Shown here in pieces: positions 53,132 to 62,208 of a DNA stretch of 64,000 nt. A program made the position numbers and the translations under genes. Source of the stretch: JAPHTQ01 sp050299175 (GTDB lineage Bacteria > Pseudomonadota > Gammaproteobacteria > Thiohalomonadales > Thiohalomonadaceae); the NCBI GenBank assembly GCA_050299175.1, contig JBNKVM010000062.1:1-64000 (forward strand), in the 5' to 3' direction. Under the pieces are notes generated by a model that saw only the letters and a program-made list of their open reading frames with translations, had not been told where the DNA came from and ran no database searches. Positions within the stretch are counted from its first letter, which is position 1; each line of letters starts with the position of its first letter.

Positions 53132-54010
53132 TTAGCTATATGGTGCTATACGCAGACTCTTGAGCGCCTGCTTGATGCTTGTCAGCGGCACAGGCTTGAT
53201 AAAACCTTTTATCCTTGCCTTGGTTGCTGCCGCTGAATCAGGAGCCAGTTTAAACAGGGCATTGCCAATTTTTCCGGCATCGGCTTTCGCCGCTGAAGAG
53301 ACAGCTGAGACACACCACTCTGGATAGAGGGCAGTCGAGTGCACCAGGGAAAAATCGGGGTCGTTACGCTGATCAACTACCACAAAGTCTTCCATCTTGA
53401 TCTTCCCTTCACGCTGCATGTTCTCCAGCAGACCGGTCCGGACAAATGCTGCATCGATAAGCCCACTCTTCACCGCCAGGACAAGATCATCCTGCTTTTT
53501 TCCTTCCTTGATGGAAGCAAAATCCTTGTGTGGATCGATACCTTTTTGCATCAGATGGTAGGCCTGGAAAATATAGGCACCTGCGGCTGCCTTGAATTTG
53601 AGCGACATAACATTCTTACCGCGCAAATCCTCAGCGGAATTAATGCCACTACCTTTTTTGGCGATGATGACCCCGGCAAACTGGGGACCAGCCTTGGTAT
53701 TGAGCGTTGCCAACACATTGGCACCAAGTTTCTCTTCAACATAGACGGTATGGGGAGCATGGGAAAGCAAAAGATCGATCTTTCCACTATTTGCTGCGCT
53801 AACCACACTTGCGGGTGTCAACGGAACGAGAGTTACCTTCTCTCCCAGTTCTTTAGTAAGGTATTCGGAGAAATCCTGCCATCTTGCACTAGCTTTTAGC
53901 TCACCTCGCGGGGCTAAAACACCGAGTTTAAGTTCTGCTGAAATTGCATAGGGGGTGAGTATTGTCATGAAAATGGCAAACGTCATGACCCTAAAAATCA
54001 TCCTCGACAT
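53132..54010 (-). CDS. PhnD-like periplasmic binding protein
   Basis: 292 residues with a signal peptide (N-terminal ~25 residues ending in AISA) and a phosphonate/phosphate-type binding fold (LGVLAPRGELKASARWQDFSEYL... IDLLLSHAPHTVYVEEKLGA... GSGINSAEDLRGKNVMSLKF). Strong ribosome site AAAGGAG. No permease or ATPase gene is next to it, so it is more likely a ligand carrier for the downstream chemoreceptor than part of an importer. The ligand is not predictable from sequence; phosphonate is only the family default. Confidence 0.85.
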   Translation of the reverse strand: MSRMIFRVMTFAIFMTILTPYAISAELKLGVLAPRGELKASARWQDFSEYLTKELGEKVTLVPLTPASVVSAANSGKIDLLLSHAPHTVYVEEKLGANVLATLNTKAGPQFAGVIIAKKGSGINSAEDLRGKNVMSLKFKAAAGAYIFQAYHLMQKGIDPHKDFASIKEGKKQDDLVLAVKSGLIDAAFVRTGLLENMQREGKIKMEDFVVVDQRNDPDFSLVHSTALYPEWCVSAVSSAAKADAGKIGNALFKLAPDSAAATKARIKGFIKPVPLTSIKQALKSLRIAPYS

Positions 54011-54604
54011 GATTTTCTCCTTTAGTTAGTTGTTCTCATGGGGAATAGTGTTTCCATCACTTCACAGAATTCCTTGATGGCGCTATCACGTACACATGAC
54101 GTCAGCTGTCTGGAAAACTTTAGTAACAAAAATAACTTTTTTAACCTTCCCAACTATAGCCAATACATTCATACCTGCAAATTTTTCAAAATGTCGACTT
54201 CATTACAAACAGTAAACGCATATGCTGACCTTAGGAAGGATAGTAGTTTATTCATCCAAATCCACTGAAGTGGCAAATAAAGAAAAGTGATTTCCTCATC
54301 AACACAATTTCAACTAACCAGCTAGTCCATTGACATGAAGTCATTACTAAAGCGCACAAATTCAAACCATGGCTCTTTTATCAACCATCCCAGTGAAGGT
54401 TCAATCTTCATAGGAAATTACTCAGGAATAAGTTTGAATGCCACAAAATCAGCATCAATAGTAGAAATACTCAGAAATTGCTTTCAGGAAAGAACGCCGA
54501 ATATGCGAACGATAATTATAAGAAAGGAAAAGAAGAACAGGGGCATACCAATGCTACACAGTATGCGCCCCGTATTGCTTCGACCGCCCAGAACATGACG
54601 AATA
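54011..54604. other. AT-rich intergenic stretch without credible gene
   Basis: 594 bases between the PhnD-like gene and the giant surface-protein gene. Two short plus-strand open frames (54038-54268 and 54335-54598) have no ribosome site, low-complexity composition and no recognisable family, so I do not call them. Base composition is clearly more AT-rich than the neighbouring housekeeping regions. Confidence 0.6.
54540..54571 (-). terminator. Possible terminator of the giant surface-protein gene
   Basis: An imperfect hairpin, GGGGCATAC with GTATGCGCCCC (two-base bulge), is followed on the minus strand by a T-rich tract. It lies 34 bases beyond the stop codon at 54605. Confidence 0.45.
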
Positions 54605-57600
54605 TCAATTTCCAGCAAGTGTTTTGGATAATCGGATAAAGATCGCCTGGCTCTCATCATTCTCTGTGGAATGAACCCACTGATAGTCCAGATCCAGATT
54701 CAGTCCGTCTCTCAGCGCAAAGCTGCTTCCCAGACCTATCAGTAGTGAATTAGAGTTCAGTGTCGGAACCGCCATAGTGTAACGCGTAGCCAGCATATCC
54801 GCGTACGCAATGGATGCCTGATCACCACCATCAATACGGTGTTGGTATTCGATACGTGCACGCGGTCGCATCATATAAGCGTCTGTCTTGTATTGTAGAT
54901 CGACACGTAGACCCAGCGACGCCTGTTGCGAGGTATAGCTCTGACTGGCGTAATTCAGCGAAGCTGAACCTGCACCAGTCTCCGTGACCGATTCCATCCA
55001 GTCTGTAGCAACATCATAGCGGACATAGGGTGACATCAATGTGGTGTCATCTAGATACTCATAGCCCACCGCCAACGAACCGAATATCTGGCTACCAGGA
55101 CGGTTGGCCTTGGCAAAGAGACTACTCGACGAAACATAACGCGATGAATCGAGATTAAACATACCATAGCCAATCAATCCATCGACAAACATCGCATCTC
55201 CAGGCTGGTAGCTGGCATAAACGCTGATACTGCTACCGTTGGAGTTACTGTTTGAGCCATCAGAACCGATAGTACTTTCATCATGGGCATATCCAATACC
55301 CAGACCCAGCAACAGGTTCTCAGAGTAACGGCGATCTGCACCAACAGTAATACCATCTGAGGTGTAGTCGATAGTTGTCGAGCCATCCTGCGTATCCTTT
55401 TTACCGATACGCACATTACCGGCTACCCAGATATCAAGCTCATCGTTTTTCATTGAAGATTTGTCGTCTGCATTCAATACGGACAGATTCAGATTGAAGG
55501 ATTCCGTGCTCAGGATAGCGGCCAGTTGAGTAACGGTCGCGATAGTAAGTTGCTCCGCCTCTGTGGTTTGGCTCGAAGGAGTTCTTGAGGTACTCGTCTC
55601 TTGCGCACGAACACGGTCCACTTTGGCTTTTGCGATGCCAACACCGATAAAGCTTTCATTGTCGGTCGCCAACGCGGGTTTATTTCCTTCCACCGTGGTA
55701 GCAGCAGATGAAGAGCGAACTCGTGGGGCATGGTGTAACGACTCAAGACGCTGATGATAGTTGGAGAGCTGCGCACGCCAGAATCGTCCCGCGATCTCTA
55801 CCTGATCGTTGACCACGCCGATCACATCAGGGTCCTGCGTCGGATCTGGTCGTGGCGTAACAACGTCACTGACAGCCGATGCTGCACTCGTGCCAAAGTC
55901 ATTGGTCGCCGTTACGGTAAAAGTATATGCCGTGCCATTGGTCAGCCCAGTTACCGTGATCTCGCAGGCAGCCGACCCTGTACAACTGCCCGTCAACCCT
56001 CCAGGAGCAGAGGTGGCTGTGTACGATGTGATCGGGGAACCACCATCAGAAACAGGTGCCGTGAAGTTCACCGTGGCCATCCCATCATACGCTGTAGCAG
56101 TCACATCGGTCGGTGCATCGGGGGCCACCGCCGTCGTGTAAGTAAACAAATTGGTGCCAGTTCCAGGACCAACAATATTGGTAACGACAATATCCTGGGT
56201 ACCTGCAGTGCCTGCCGGAGTTGTGGCGGTGATAGTGGTGTCGTTGACGACTGTGACGCCTGTCGCTGCGGCGCCACCGACCGTCACTGAAGTTGCCCCT
56301 GTAAAACTGGTGCCGGTAATTGTCACACTGGTCCCTCCAGTCATAGGACCACTGCTGGGGCTAACACCAGTTACAGTTGGTGTAGTGACATAGATGAATA
56401 AACCGGCACCCGTACCGCTACCACCAGCCGTCGTAACCACTACATCCTTGGCTCCAGCGGAACCCGCAGGAGTTGTGGCCGTAATGGTGGTGGCATTGAC
56501 AACCGTAACACCGGTAGCCGAGGCGCCGCCAATCGTCACGGATGTCACACCAGTAAGATTCGTGCCCGTGATCGTTACACTGGTACCACCAGCGATAGTT
56601 CCATAATTGGGGCTGATACCGGTCACCGTTGGTGCTACGACATAAGTAAACAACCCAACACCAGTTCCTGTTCCGCCCGGCGTGGTGACTGCCACATCTT
56701 TCGCGCCCACTGCGCCCGCCGGAGTCGTCGCAGTGATAGTCGTAGAATTCACTACCGCCACACTTATCGCCGCGGCACCACCAATTGTCACCGATGTCGC
56801 GCCACTAAGATTGGTGCCCGTGATCGTCACGTTGGTACCGCCCGCAGTCGAACCGCTGGATGGGTTAATACCCGTTACCGTCGGAGCTGCGTAATAGGTG
56901 AACAGGCCAATTCCCGTTCCGGATCCACCCGAGGTGGTAACGACCACATCTTTGGCACCGACCGTTCCTGCAGGAGTTGTGGCGGTAATGGTTGTGGAGT
57001 TCACCACCGTCACGCCGGTCGCAGAGACACCACCGATCGTCACCGATGTCGCGCCGGTAAGGTTGGTACCCGTAATTGTTACACTGGTGCCACCCGCTGC
57101 CGGACCAGCGCTTGGACTGATACCCGTTACTGCCGGTGCAGCAATATAGGTAAACAAACCCGCACCCGTACCGGTGCCCCCTGCCGTGGTGACAGCCACA
57201 TCCCTGGCGCCCGCTGTGCCCGCCGGAGTCGTCGCGGTGATGGTGGTCGAGTTAACGATGGTCACCCCCGTGGCAGAAGCGCCACCGATGGTCACGGAAG
57301 TTGCTCCAGTAAGATTGGTACCGGTAATCGTCACGCTGGTACCTCCAGTGGAGGGACCACTGCCAGGAGAAATCCCCGTCACTGTCGGTGCAGCAACATA
57401 AGTAAACAAGCCAATGCCTGTTCCCGAACCTACTGCGTTGGTTACAACAACATCTTTGGCCCCAACCGTACCTGCCGGGGTTGTTGCCGTGATGGTTGTG
57501 TTGTTCACCACCGTAACGCCCGTTGCAGCAACTCCTCCGATCGTTACCGATGTCGCACCGGTAAAACTGGTACCGATGATCGCTACGCTGGTACCACCAG

Positions 57601-60040
57601 CAGTAGGACCACTGCTCGGACTGATGCCAGTTACCGTCGGTGCCGCAATGTAGGTGAAGAGACTGCTGCCTGTGCCGGTACCACCGGTTGTCGTCACCGC
57701 GACATCTTTTGCACCCGCCGTACCCGCCGGGGTCGTCGCAGTGATCGTGGTCGAATTCACGACTGTGACCCCGGTTGCGGATGCACCGCCGATCGTCACC
57801 GATGTTGCGCCGGTAAGATTGGTACCGGTGATCGTCACGCTCGTACCACCCAACGTAGTTCCATAACTGGGACTGACACCGGTCACAGTCGGTGCCGCAA
57901 CATAGGTAAACAGACCGGCACCGGTACCCGTTCCACCAGGCGTGGTAACTGCCACGTCCCTGGCGCCCGCCGTACCCGCCGGGGTGGTCGCTGTAATGGT
58001 GGTTGAGTTCACCACCGTCACACCGGTCGCCGATGCTCCACCGATGGTCACACTACTGGCATCGGTAAGATTGGTACCGGTGATCGTTACGCTGGTACCA
58101 CCGGTGGAGGGACCACTGCCAGGAGAAATCCCCGTCACGGTCGGTGCCGCAACATAGGTAAACAGACCGGCACCGGTACCCGTTCCACCAGGAGTTGTCA
58201 CCGCCACATCCCTGGCACCCACGGTACCCGCCGGGGTGGTCGCTGTAATGGTGGTTGAGTTCACCACCGTCACACCGGTCGCCGATGCTCCGCCGATGGT
58301 CACACTACTGGCATCGGTAAGATTGGTACCAGTAATAGTCACAGAAGTACCACCGGAAATCGGGCCACTGGAAGGACTGATACCGGTCACAGTCGGCGCC
58401 GCAATATAGGTAAACAGACCGGCACCGGTACCCGTTCCACCTGGCGTGGTAACTGCCACGTCCCTGGCGCCCGCCGTACCCGCCGGAGTCGTAGCAGTTA
58501 TGGTAGTTGAGTTCACCACGGTAACGCCCGTGGCCGATGCACCACCGATGGTCACGGAAGTCGCGCCAGTAAGATTCGTACCAGTAATCGTGACACTGGT
58601 GGAGCCTGCGGCCGGGCCACTGCTAGGCGAAATACCCGTTACAGTCGGTGCGGCGACATAGGTATATAAACCGCTTCCGGTACCGCTACCTGCTGAATTT
58701 GTAACAACGACATCCTTGGCACCCACAGTACCTGCGGGTGTCGTCGCGGTGATAGTGGTGTCATTGACTACCGTAATCCCGGTTGCAGCAGCTCCACCCA
58801 CCGTTACTCCTGTAGTACCTGTAAAGCCAGTACCGGTAATGGTGACACTGGTACCGCCAGCAGTCGGACCACTGCTGGGACTTATCCCCGTGACGCTTGG
58901 TGTTGTGACAGGAGCAGTGGCATTGGCAATAGTGAAACTATCGAAAGTGATGTTCTCCGGAGGCCCGGAATTTGAACTGACATAGGTAACCTGGAAGCCG
59001 GTAATCCCGGTAAAACTGGTGTAAGTACCCGAGGTAAAAGTTTGGCCGGTGGCGGTAAAAGTTGTATTGACTGTACCTCCTGCCAACTTGTACCCGGTAA
59101 TCGTAAAATTATAGTTTCGGTCAATGCTAAAGTTGGTAAAACTCAGTGCTGTCAGATCGAAACTACCCAAATTGGTCCCATCTGCATCAACGGTAAAAGT
59201 TGAGCTTGCACCGGCAGTCGTATTACTGAAATAGAAACCATTTGCACCAGGTGTTGGATCACCCGTAATGTTGTAACCAGAATTATTGGTAAAGCTAAAA
59301 CCCGACAGAAAACTGGCCAGTGTCGGCGTCCCATTGGCCATTGCATCCGTCACATCCTGGATGCCATTCGAAGGTAGCGCCAAAAGACCACGATAACTGG
59401 ATTTGGCTTTCGCACTGAGTGTTCCGACCACACCGACATTTCCGAGTCGTTTCTCCAGTTGCCAGTTACCGCCCTGAGATGCTGCGCCTGTTGCATCGAC
59501 AGATGCCGCGATCGCTGTACCTGCTCGCTGTCCCACACGATCAATAAAGCGTTCCCCATCCACACCTTGGGCAACATTACAACCATATAACAGGATGCTG
59601 CCACTATCCTTCAGGGCACTCCCCCACGCCTTTATCTCGGATTGATAGTAAGAAAGGGTGCGATTACTCAAAATCGCAGAGCCAAGCATCAACTTCCCAG
59701 GGGCACCATGAGAAACAAGCTGAATGCTGTCAAGATCACTATATTTTTTCAGAACGTTAGCGATTTGGTGTATCCCATCCGCGTCACGATGTAAAACAAC
59801 CACTTTCGTATCGGCAGACACATCTAGCAACAGCGTTTGCAAATCAGCGACATTCGCATCAACGAACAGTACAGAGGAAGGTAGTGTAGTGGAAAAAGAA
59901 TGCGAAACAGCAGAAACAGTGCTCTCATTTGTTATGGCATAGGATGTTGAAGTGAACAGAACAAGAAAAAGAATGGAAAACGATTTCAGCAATATCACAA
60001 ATCTACTCAATGTACCCCAAACACTTTTCGGGTCATCCAT
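54605..60040 (-). CDS. Giant DUF4347 / IPT-repeat / FN3 / autotransporter surface protein
   Basis: 1811 residues. Signal segment about 12-35 (FVILLKSFSILFLVLFTSTSYA). DUF4347 at about 57-218 (LFVDANVADLQTLL, VSHGAPGKLMLG, LYGCNVAQG). A region of about 160 residues without an assigned fold. Then eleven 84-residue IPT/TIG units (residues about 380-1300), each running from PTVTGISPSSGP to GTGxGLFTY. One fibronectin type III-like domain (APTDVTATAYDGMATVNFTAPV). A linker, and a C-terminal beta-barrel (about 1530-1811) resembling an autotransporter domain (GITVGADRRYSENLLLGLGIGYAHDE). Predicted surface adhesin or passenger. Ribosome site AAGGG. Confidence 0.88.
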   Translation of the reverse strand: MDDPKSVWGTLSRFVILLKSFSILFLVLFTSTSYAITNESTVSAVSHSFSTTLPSSVLFVDANVADLQTLLLDVSADTKVVVLHRDADGIHQIANVLKKYSDLDSIQLVSHGAPGKLMLGSAILSNRTLSYYQSEIKAWGSALKDSGSILLYGCNVAQGVDGERFIDRVGQRAGTAIAASVDATGAASQGGNWQLEKRLGNVGVVGTLSAKAKSSYRGLLALPSNGIQDVTDAMANGTPTLASFLSGFSFTNNSGYNITGDPTPGANGFYFSNTTAGASSTFTVDADGTNLGSFDLTALSFTNFSIDRNYNFTITGYKLAGGTVNTTFTATGQTFTSGTYTSFTGITGFQVTYVSSNSGPPENITFDSFTIANATAPVTTPSVTGISPSSGPTAGGTSVTITGTGFTGTTGVTVGGAAATGITVVNDTTITATTPAGTVGAKDVVVTNSAGSGTGSGLYTYVAAPTVTGISPSSGPAAGSTSVTITGTNLTGATSVTIGGASATGVTVVNSTTITATTPAGTAGARDVAVTTPGGTGTGAGLFTYIAAPTVTGISPSSGPISGGTSVTITGTNLTDASSVTIGGASATGVTVVNSTTITATTPAGTVGARDVAVTTPGGTGTGAGLFTYVAAPTVTGISPGSGPSTGGTSVTITGTNLTDASSVTIGGASATGVTVVNSTTITATTPAGTAGARDVAVTTPGGTGTGAGLFTYVAAPTVTGVSPSYGTTLGGTSVTITGTNLTGATSVTIGGASATGVTVVNSTTITATTPAGTAGAKDVAVTTTGGTGTGSSLFTYIAAPTVTGISPSSGPTAGGTSVAIIGTSFTGATSVTIGGVAATGVTVVNNTTITATTPAGTVGAKDVVVTNAVGSGTGIGLFTYVAAPTVTGISPGSGPSTGGTSVTITGTNLTGATSVTIGGASATGVTIVNSTTITATTPAGTAGARDVAVTTAGGTGTGAGLFTYIAAPAVTGISPSAGPAAGGTSVTITGTNLTGATSVTIGGVSATGVTVVNSTTITATTPAGTVGAKDVVVTTSGGSGTGIGLFTYYAAPTVTGINPSSGSTAGGTNVTITGTNLSGATSVTIGGAAAISVAVVNSTTITATTPAGAVGAKDVAVTTPGGTGTGVGLFTYVVAPTVTGISPNYGTIAGGTSVTITGTNLTGVTSVTIGGASATGVTVVNATTITATTPAGSAGAKDVVVTTAGGSGTGAGLFIYVTTPTVTGVSPSSGPMTGGTSVTITGTSFTGATSVTVGGAAATGVTVVNDTTITATTPAGTAGTQDIVVTNIVGPGTGTNLFTYTTAVAPDAPTDVTATAYDGMATVNFTAPVSDGGSPITSYTATSAPGGLTGSCTGSAACEITVTGLTNGTAYTFTVTATNDFGTSAASAVSDVVTPRPDPTQDPDVIGVVNDQVEIAGRFWRAQLSNYHQRLESLHHAPRVRSSSAATTVEGNKPALATDNESFIGVGIAKAKVDRVRAQETSTSRTPSSQTTEAEQLTIATVTQLAAILSTESFNLNLSVLNADDKSSMKNDELDIWVAGNVRIGKKDTQDGSTTIDYTSDGITVGADRRYSENLLLGLGIGYAHDESTIGSDGSNSNSNGSSISVYASYQPGDAMFVDGLIGYGMFNLDSSRYVSSSSLFAKANRPGSQIFGSLAVGYEYLDDTTLMSPYVRYDVATDWMESVTETGAGSASLNYASQSYTSQQASLGLRVDLQYKTDAYMMRPRARIEYQHRIDGGDQASIAYADMLATRYTMAVPTLNSNSLLIGLGSSFALRDGLNLDLDYQWVHSTENDESQAIFIRLSKTLAGN
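56140..58903 (-). repeat. Eleven tandem 252-bp repeats encoding IPT/TIG domains
   Basis: Each unit codes 84 residues. Middle units are very similar to each other at DNA level (for example two copies of the TSVTIGGASATGVTVVNSTTITATTPAG block differ by few bases), whereas the first and last units are more divergent. The array also creates long antisense open frames on the plus strand, which are artefacts. Confidence 0.95.
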
Positions 60041-60467
60041 TTCCCTTCTCTCCCCAAACAGTAACTATGATGCTTAACTTCGCAAACTCTCTACTCAGAA
60101 ACAAGTAGTCGAATTGTTAAATCAGTAAAGTGTAAAAAATTAACTTATTTACAACTTGGCCCTCACCTCATACACCTAGCTCGTTTTCAGATGAAACTCA
60201 TCCAACACCACAACGAAATTGTGAAATATTATCCACCATACGTACACATAGTTAACAATTTTCACTTAATGAATGCGGACGGACCGGACACGTAATGAAG
60301 ATATCAATATCGGAAATAATTCAACACCAGCAAAAATCACAATACGCCTTATACTCAGACTGTCGATTCATTGCTGCCTGACTGACAACGCGCAGTGAAT
60401 CACTGCCAATAACTCACCTCAAGCACAGGTGTTCTTTGCAATTAATTTGAAAAGGAAAGGAGAAACC
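60041..60467. promoter_or_regulatory. Divergent promoter region
   Basis: 427 AT-rich bases between the giant surface-protein gene and the tail-collar gene, which are transcribed away from each other. No clear gene. No convincing -35/-10 pair, sigma-54 or FliA site was found by eye on either strand. Confidence 0.5.
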
Positions 60468-61025
60468 ATGGAGACATTTTTGGGCTTCGTTACTGCATTC
60501 CCATGGAATTGGCCACCATACCAATGGACAACATGCCAGGGACAATTGGTCTCAATTCAGCAATACAGTGCACTTTATGCCTTACTAAGTACAACGTTTG
60601 GCGGTAACGGACAAACCAACTTCGGTATACCTGACCTACGCGGCAGACAGATTATCGGCATGGGCAATGGCCCCGGGCTAACCCCAAGGATAGTGGGACA
60701 GCATTTCGGTAGTGAATATGTTTCGCTGGATGCAGACAACCTGCCCCCGCACACCCACACTCTCACAGCCAGCGACACCGATGTCGGTGACCTAACCCAG
60801 GCCCCGGCAGAAGGCTGGACACTGGGCGCGGCAGCGTCAGTCTCCAACGACCGTACCCCTGTCATCACACCGGTGATGATGTATGGGGAAACTAACCCAA
60901 GCAGTCCGGTAGAAAGTGCACCCACCTCCATTGCTGGAAGTGGTACACCTGCACCGCACATGCCCCCCTCCCTGTGCCTCAGTTTCTGTATTGCATTGCA
61001 GGGCATTTTCCCCAGCCGCAACTAG
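60468..61025 (+). CDS. Phage tail collar domain protein (MdpB-like)
   Basis: 185 residues from the ATG at 60468 with AAGGAG 5 bases upstream. Pattern FLGFVTAFPWNWPPYQWTTCQGQLVSIQQYSALYALLSTTFGGNGQTNFGIPDLRGR is the tail collar domain as found in 'microcystin-dependent protein' families. Only two Cys in the C-terminal LCLSFCIALQGIFPSR plus one at CQG. Outside phages such proteins are encoded in small clusters with unknown function. First gene of a plus-strand set running to 63167. Confidence 0.88.
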   Translation: METFLGFVTAFPWNWPPYQWTTCQGQLVSIQQYSALYALLSTTFGGNGQTNFGIPDLRGRQIIGMGNGPGLTPRIVGQHFGSEYVSLDADNLPPHTHTLTASDTDVGDLTQAPAEGWTLGAAASVSNDRTPVITPVMMYGETNPSSPVESAPTSIAGSGTPAPHMPPSLCLSFCIALQGIFPSRN

Positions 61026-61040
61026 CGGATATCAATCACG

Positions 61041-61062
61041 ATGCGCGCCTTCGGGTGCGCAT
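61041..61062 (+). other. Intergenic stem-loop between first two cluster genes
   Basis: ATGCGC (61041-61046) pairs with GCGCAT (61057-61062); an inner CC/GG pair closes a TTC loop. No T-run follows. It could set relative expression of the collar protein and the gene after it. Confidence 0.45.
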
Positions 61063-61082
61063 ATCCATGGAGAATATTAATC

Positions 61083-61403
61083 ATGATGATTGACACTCTC
61101 ACCAGTGAACCTTTTACGGCTCAAATCGGCAAAAAACTGATTATTGAAGGCGCTGAGGCAGAGCTGATGCTAGAGGTACTGGACGTAAAGGAATCACCGA
61201 AGGCTGCCGGACCGGACTCGAAACGCACACCATTCAGTGTCACCTTACATGGCCCGGACACCCCATACCTGACCGATGGCACCTATCATCTCAGGTTCGA
61301 TGGTGAAGAAAACCTGCGACTGGAAAATGTCTACCTGAACCGCATTATCCCACCAGCCAGTTCCGGTGGTACAGGAGCCTTTTATCAGATTATTTTCGGC
61401 TAA
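61083..61403 (+). CDS. DUF6916-like small protein
   Basis: 106 residues from the ATG at 61083 (GGAG 10 bases upstream; an adjacent ATG at 61086 is equally possible). All-beta looking: FTAQIGKKLIIEGAEAELMLEVLDVKES, FSVTLHGPDTPYLTDGTYHLRFD, and the Pro/Gly-rich IIPPASSGGTGAFYQIIFG. The last part, GxxYQxxFG, is the pattern I associate with DUF6916, encoded next to tail-collar proteins in other bacteria (memory, not searched). Function unknown. Confidence 0.75.
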   Translation: MMIDTLTSEPFTAQIGKKLIIEGAEAELMLEVLDVKESPKAAGPDSKRTPFSVTLHGPDTPYLTDGTYHLRFDGEENLRLENVYLNRIIPPASSGGTGAFYQIIFG

Positions 61404-61421
61404 CGGCGAGGAGGCCTTGAT

Positions 61422-61976
61422 ATGCATCCATCTATTATTCGTCTGCCTTTCCAGTTTGACGCCGCCCGCTTACAGACTGACCTCGAACAGGTACAACCAT
61501 CGGCATGGACGGCCCACTTCAATGAACGCATCTATGAGGGGGATTGGAGCGTAGTACCACTACGTGCGGTCCCTGGCAGTCCTATTCCCTACTTCTCGTT
61601 GCCCAATGAAACAAAGCAGGAAGATACGCCGTTATTACACAGTTGCACCTATTTCCAGCAGGTACTCTCATCATTTAAATGTCGACTGGCATCCGCTCGT
61701 TTATTACGGCTGGGTGCAGGTGCAACAATTAAAGAGCATAGCGACCCGCTATTGAGCCTTGAGCACGAAGAAGTACGTATCCATGTGGTGCTAACCACCA
61801 ATCCTGATGTGGAGTGCCGCATTGGCGGCGTATCCGGGCACTGGGATGCAGGTGAGTGCTGGTACGCCGATTTTACCAAGCCACATAGTTTCACCAACCG
61901 GGGTGATACCGACCGCGTCCACATAGTGCTCGATTGCGGATTGAACAGCTGGCTGCGTGATCTGCTGGCTGCCTGA
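61422..61976 (+). CDS. Aspartyl/asparaginyl beta-hydroxylase-like protein
   Basis: 184 residues with GAGGAGG upstream of the ATG. Pattern of the Asp/Asn hydroxylase cupin: SARLLRLGAGATIKEHSDP with a likely iron-binding His/Asp pair, then VRIHVVLTTNPDVECRIGG (Arg for 2-oxoglutarate), WDAGECWYADFTKPHSFTNRGDTDRVHIVLD with the second His. Likely a 2-oxoglutarate/iron(II) oxygenase hydroxylating a protein or peptide side chain. The neighbouring Nif11-like or collar protein is a candidate substrate by context only. Confidence 0.82.
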   Translation: MHPSIIRLPFQFDAARLQTDLEQVQPSAWTAHFNERIYEGDWSVVPLRAVPGSPIPYFSLPNETKQEDTPLLHSCTYFQQVLSSFKCRLASARLLRLGAGATIKEHSDPLLSLEHEEVRIHVVLTTNPDVECRIGGVSGHWDAGECWYADFTKPHSFTNRGDTDRVHIVLDCGLNSWLRDLLAA

Positions 61977-61989
61977 TCCGCACCACGAT

Positions 61990-62208
61990 ATGGAAGATTT
62001 TTCCAGAGAAACTATCCATACACTGCGTCGAGCGGTACACAACGATCCAGAATTGCAGGCTCGCCTCTTCGCTCTTGAAGACCCCCATACTTTCATCGAT
62101 GCCGTATGTGAACTTGCACGCTCATTAGGTCACAAACTGGAACACGCAGCAGTGTTGCAAGTCATGCGGGAAGAGCATAAAGCATGGCATAGCAGAAGAC
62201 CGCTATGA
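61990..62208 (+). CDS. Nif11-like small protein
   Basis: 72 residues from the ATG at 61990. The stretch FSRETIHTLRRAVHNDPELQARLFALEDPHTFIDAVCELARSLGHKLEHAAV follows the Nif11 domain pattern (helix with ...xDPxLQxxL..., then ...xFxxxAxxxGxxLxxxxV), found in nitrogen-fixation proteins and in leader peptides of some ribosomal peptides. It ends soon after, with HSRRPL, so there is no long core peptide. The stop overlaps the start of the next gene by 4 bases (ATGA). Function unknown. Confidence 0.65.
   Translation: MEDFSRETIHTLRRAVHNDPELQARLFALEDPHTFIDAVCELARSLGHKLEHAAVLQVMREEHKAWHSRRPL

Noticed and set aside
54038..54598. Two small plus-strand frames (76 and 87 residues)
   Set aside because: No ribosome site, no family resemblance, AT-rich low-complexity sequence; likely chance.
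56151..58985. Ten or so plus-strand open frames of 70-89 residues, rich in Val/Pro/Thr
   Set aside because: They are antisense shadows of the 252-bp IPT repeats; all share the same pattern because the repeat is codon-restricted, and none has a ribosome site.
60468..61025. Prophage tail module
   Set aside because: Only the collar domain is phage-like. No tape measure, baseplate, capsid, integrase or lysis genes are adjacent, and similar collar proteins occur outside phages.
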